Below, piece by piece: positions 63,081 through 64,000 of a stretch of 64,000 bases of DNA. A program made the translations under genes and the position numbers. Numbering within the stretch: the stretch's first letter is position 1; each line of letters opens with the position of its first letter. Source of the stretch: Adhaeribacter swui. Lineage in GTDB: Bacteria; Bacteroidota; Bacteroidia; Cytophagales; Hymenobacteraceae. The DNA lies in NCBI RefSeq assembly GCF_014217805.1, contig NZ_CP055156.1:992001-1056000 (forward strand), written 5' to 3'. Under the pieces are notes generated by a model. That model searched no databases. It was not told the DNA's origin and saw nothing but the letters and a program-made list of their open reading frames with translations.

Positions 63081-64000
63081 TTAAACCGTAACTACCAGTT
63101 TGCCTTTGGTTTTGCCAGTTTCTATTTGGGCGCTGGCTTTAGGTAAATCGCTGAACGGGAAAGTAAGCGATACGTGGGCTTTTAAAATGCCTTGCTTCAG
63201 TAAAGCCGCCAGTTGCTGCATATCGTCGCCGCTGGATTGTACTAAAAAGAAAAACCCGTTTACATTTTTGGCTTGGGCTTGTTCCGTAACCGTATCGGCC
63301 ATACCGCTGGGAATGGTAATGAGCGTACCACCGGATTTTATTACTTGCAAGGAGCGGGCAATGTTATCGCCGCCTAAGGTGTCCAGCACCAGGTCTACCT
63401 CCTGCACTTCGTCTTCAAAACGCTGGGTTTGGTAATCAATGTGCTCGTCAGCACCCAGGCTCAACACAAAATCCCGGTTAGCCGCCGAAGAAGTGCCGAT
63501 GACGTACGCGCCCAAATGTTTGGCCAATTGCACGGCAAAATGCCCTACTCCACCAGCCGCCGCATGAATTAAAACTTTTTGCCCCGGCGATACGGTAGCT
63601 TTATGCACAAAGGCCTGGTAAGCAGTTAAGGCCGCCAGGGTAGCGGCGGCAGCTTCTTCGTAAGTGATATTAGCGGGTTTTAAGGCCAGGTGCGCGGCCG
63701 GAGCCGCTACGTATTCGGCGTAGGCCTGGCCGTGGCCCGGAAAGTTAACCATGCCAAATACTTCGTCGCCTTTTTTAAAATTTGTTACGTTTTCGCCTAC
63801 TTCGGTTACTACGCCTGCTATATCCCAGCCCAGAATTATGGTGGGCAATTCTTTTAAACGGCCAGCCATGCCTTTGCCCGAACGGCTTTTGGCATCTACG
63901 GGGTTTAAACTAATGGCTTTTACCTGCACTAATACTTCGTCGGGTTTTATAACCGGGGTTTCTATGGTCGCGGGCACCAGTTGGTCAGGGCCGCCAAAAC
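63081..64000 (-). CDS. NADP-dependent oxidoreductase (quinone reductase/zeta-crystallin type), N terminus outside window
   Basis: The reading frame runs through base 64000. Before the GTG at 63977-63975 the translation continues FGGPDQL, as in FGGPxxL of this family, so that GTG is internal and the true start is beyond the window. The MDR-fold core has SLNPVDAKSRSG, ILGWDIAGVVTEVGENV, FGMVNFPGHG, VLIHAAAGGVGHFAVQLAKHLGA (NADP Rossmann motif) and TLGGDNIARSL. No Cys zinc ligands are seen. The likely reaction is reduction of quinones or enones with NADPH in the cytoplasm. Confidence 0.92.
   Translation of the reverse strand, partial: FGGPDQLVPATIETPVIKPDEVLVQVKAISLNPVDAKSRSGKGMAGRLKELPTIILGWDIAGVVTEVGENVTNFKKGDEVFGMVNFPGHGQAYAEYVAAPAAHLALKPANITYEEAAAATLAALTAYQAFVHKATVSPGQKVLIHAAAGGVGHFAVQLAKHLGAYVIGTSSAANRDFVLSLGADEHIDYQTQRFEDEVQEVDLVLDTLGGDNIARSLQVIKSGGTLITIPSGMADTVTEQAQAKNVNGFFFLVQSSGDDMQQLAALLKQGILKAHVSLTFPFSDLPKASAQIETGKTKGKLVVTV

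Noticed and set aside
63975-63977. GTG as the start of the NADP oxidoreductase
   Set aside because: The frame continues upstream with FGGPDQL, typical of the family, so the gene runs off the window.
1-64000. tRNA, rRNA, integrase or transposase genes
   Set aside because: Scanning by eye for tRNA T-loops, rRNA cores and recombinase motifs gave none; a covariance or profile search would be needed to exclude a divergent case.

Overview
The window looks like a chromosome segment of a member of the Bacteroidota, probably an environmental Cytophagales/Hymenobacteraceae-type bacterium (the genus cannot be fixed from the sequence). The signs are a SusC/SusD pair, a type IX secretion (T9SS) C-terminal sorting domain, TAnnTTTG-type -7 promoter boxes, few Shine-Dalgarno sites, many exported lipoproteins and AT-rich intergenic DNA full of short dispersed repeats. 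I see no phage, plasmid backbone, transposase, CRISPR array, tRNA or rRNA gene.

Layout. 1-6166: a leftward tryptophan operon (leader peptide, trpE, trpG, trpD, trpC, trpF and the start of trpB). It has an almost textbook ribosome-mediated attenuator (17-residue leader peptide with tandem Trp codons, antiterminator, terminator), and a foreign-looking S23-type four-helix-bundle gene bracketed by a 22-bp perfect inverted repeat is wedged between trpE and trpG. 6175-10900: a CBM-linked esterase, a GH13 cyclomaltodextrinase-like amylase and a BadF/BadG-type GlcNAc kinase. 11000-18200: a DUF2279 protein, a DUF2027/Smr protein, an AraC regulator coupled to a TetX-like flavin monooxygenase, a decayed ORF, RNase P RNA (rnpB), RNA 2'-phosphotransferase (kptA), a candidate structured RNA and a small beta-barrel protein. 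18288-26500: a GH20 hexosaminidase, an alpha/beta hydrolase, an Nramp-like transporter lacking both metal-site motifs, a DUF1080 protein and two genes resembling an oxidative L-fucose/L-rhamnose route (SDR, FAH hydrolase). 26875-37084: a large hybrid sensor kinase, a purple acid phosphatase translationally abutted to a fuconolactonase-like amidohydrolase, glutaminyl cyclase, a second AraC regulator with a DHFR-like reductase, a HAD phosphatase and an epoxide-hydrolase-like protein. 37265-42144: a NagB-LmbE fusion, a ROK repressor and a secreted lactonase. 42716-52209: a beta-hydroxyacid dehydrogenase, two exported unknowns, a cupin/AraC divergent pair with a direct-repeat operator, a T9SS cargo protein, a DUF2798 pseudogene and a stand-alone FabF. 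52453-64000: a Na+/H+ antiporter, a compact polysaccharide utilisation locus (SusC, SusD, two sulfatases) with a strong terminator, and the C-terminal part of an NADP oxidoreductase.

How the genes fit together. Amino-sugar use recurs (GH20, GlcNAc kinase, GlcN6P deaminase, ROK regulator), alongside starch-type glucans (GH13) and a sulfated glycan (SusCD plus sulfatases). This suggests a scavenger of complex polysaccharides. The intergenic DNA carries at least four families of short dispersed repeats, two of them with conserved hairpins.

Main points of novelty: the trp attenuator, the IVS-like element inside the trp operon, the motif-less Nramp homologue, a 58-bp near-perfect palindrome, a composite structured repeat present twice, and nested-stem RNA candidates.
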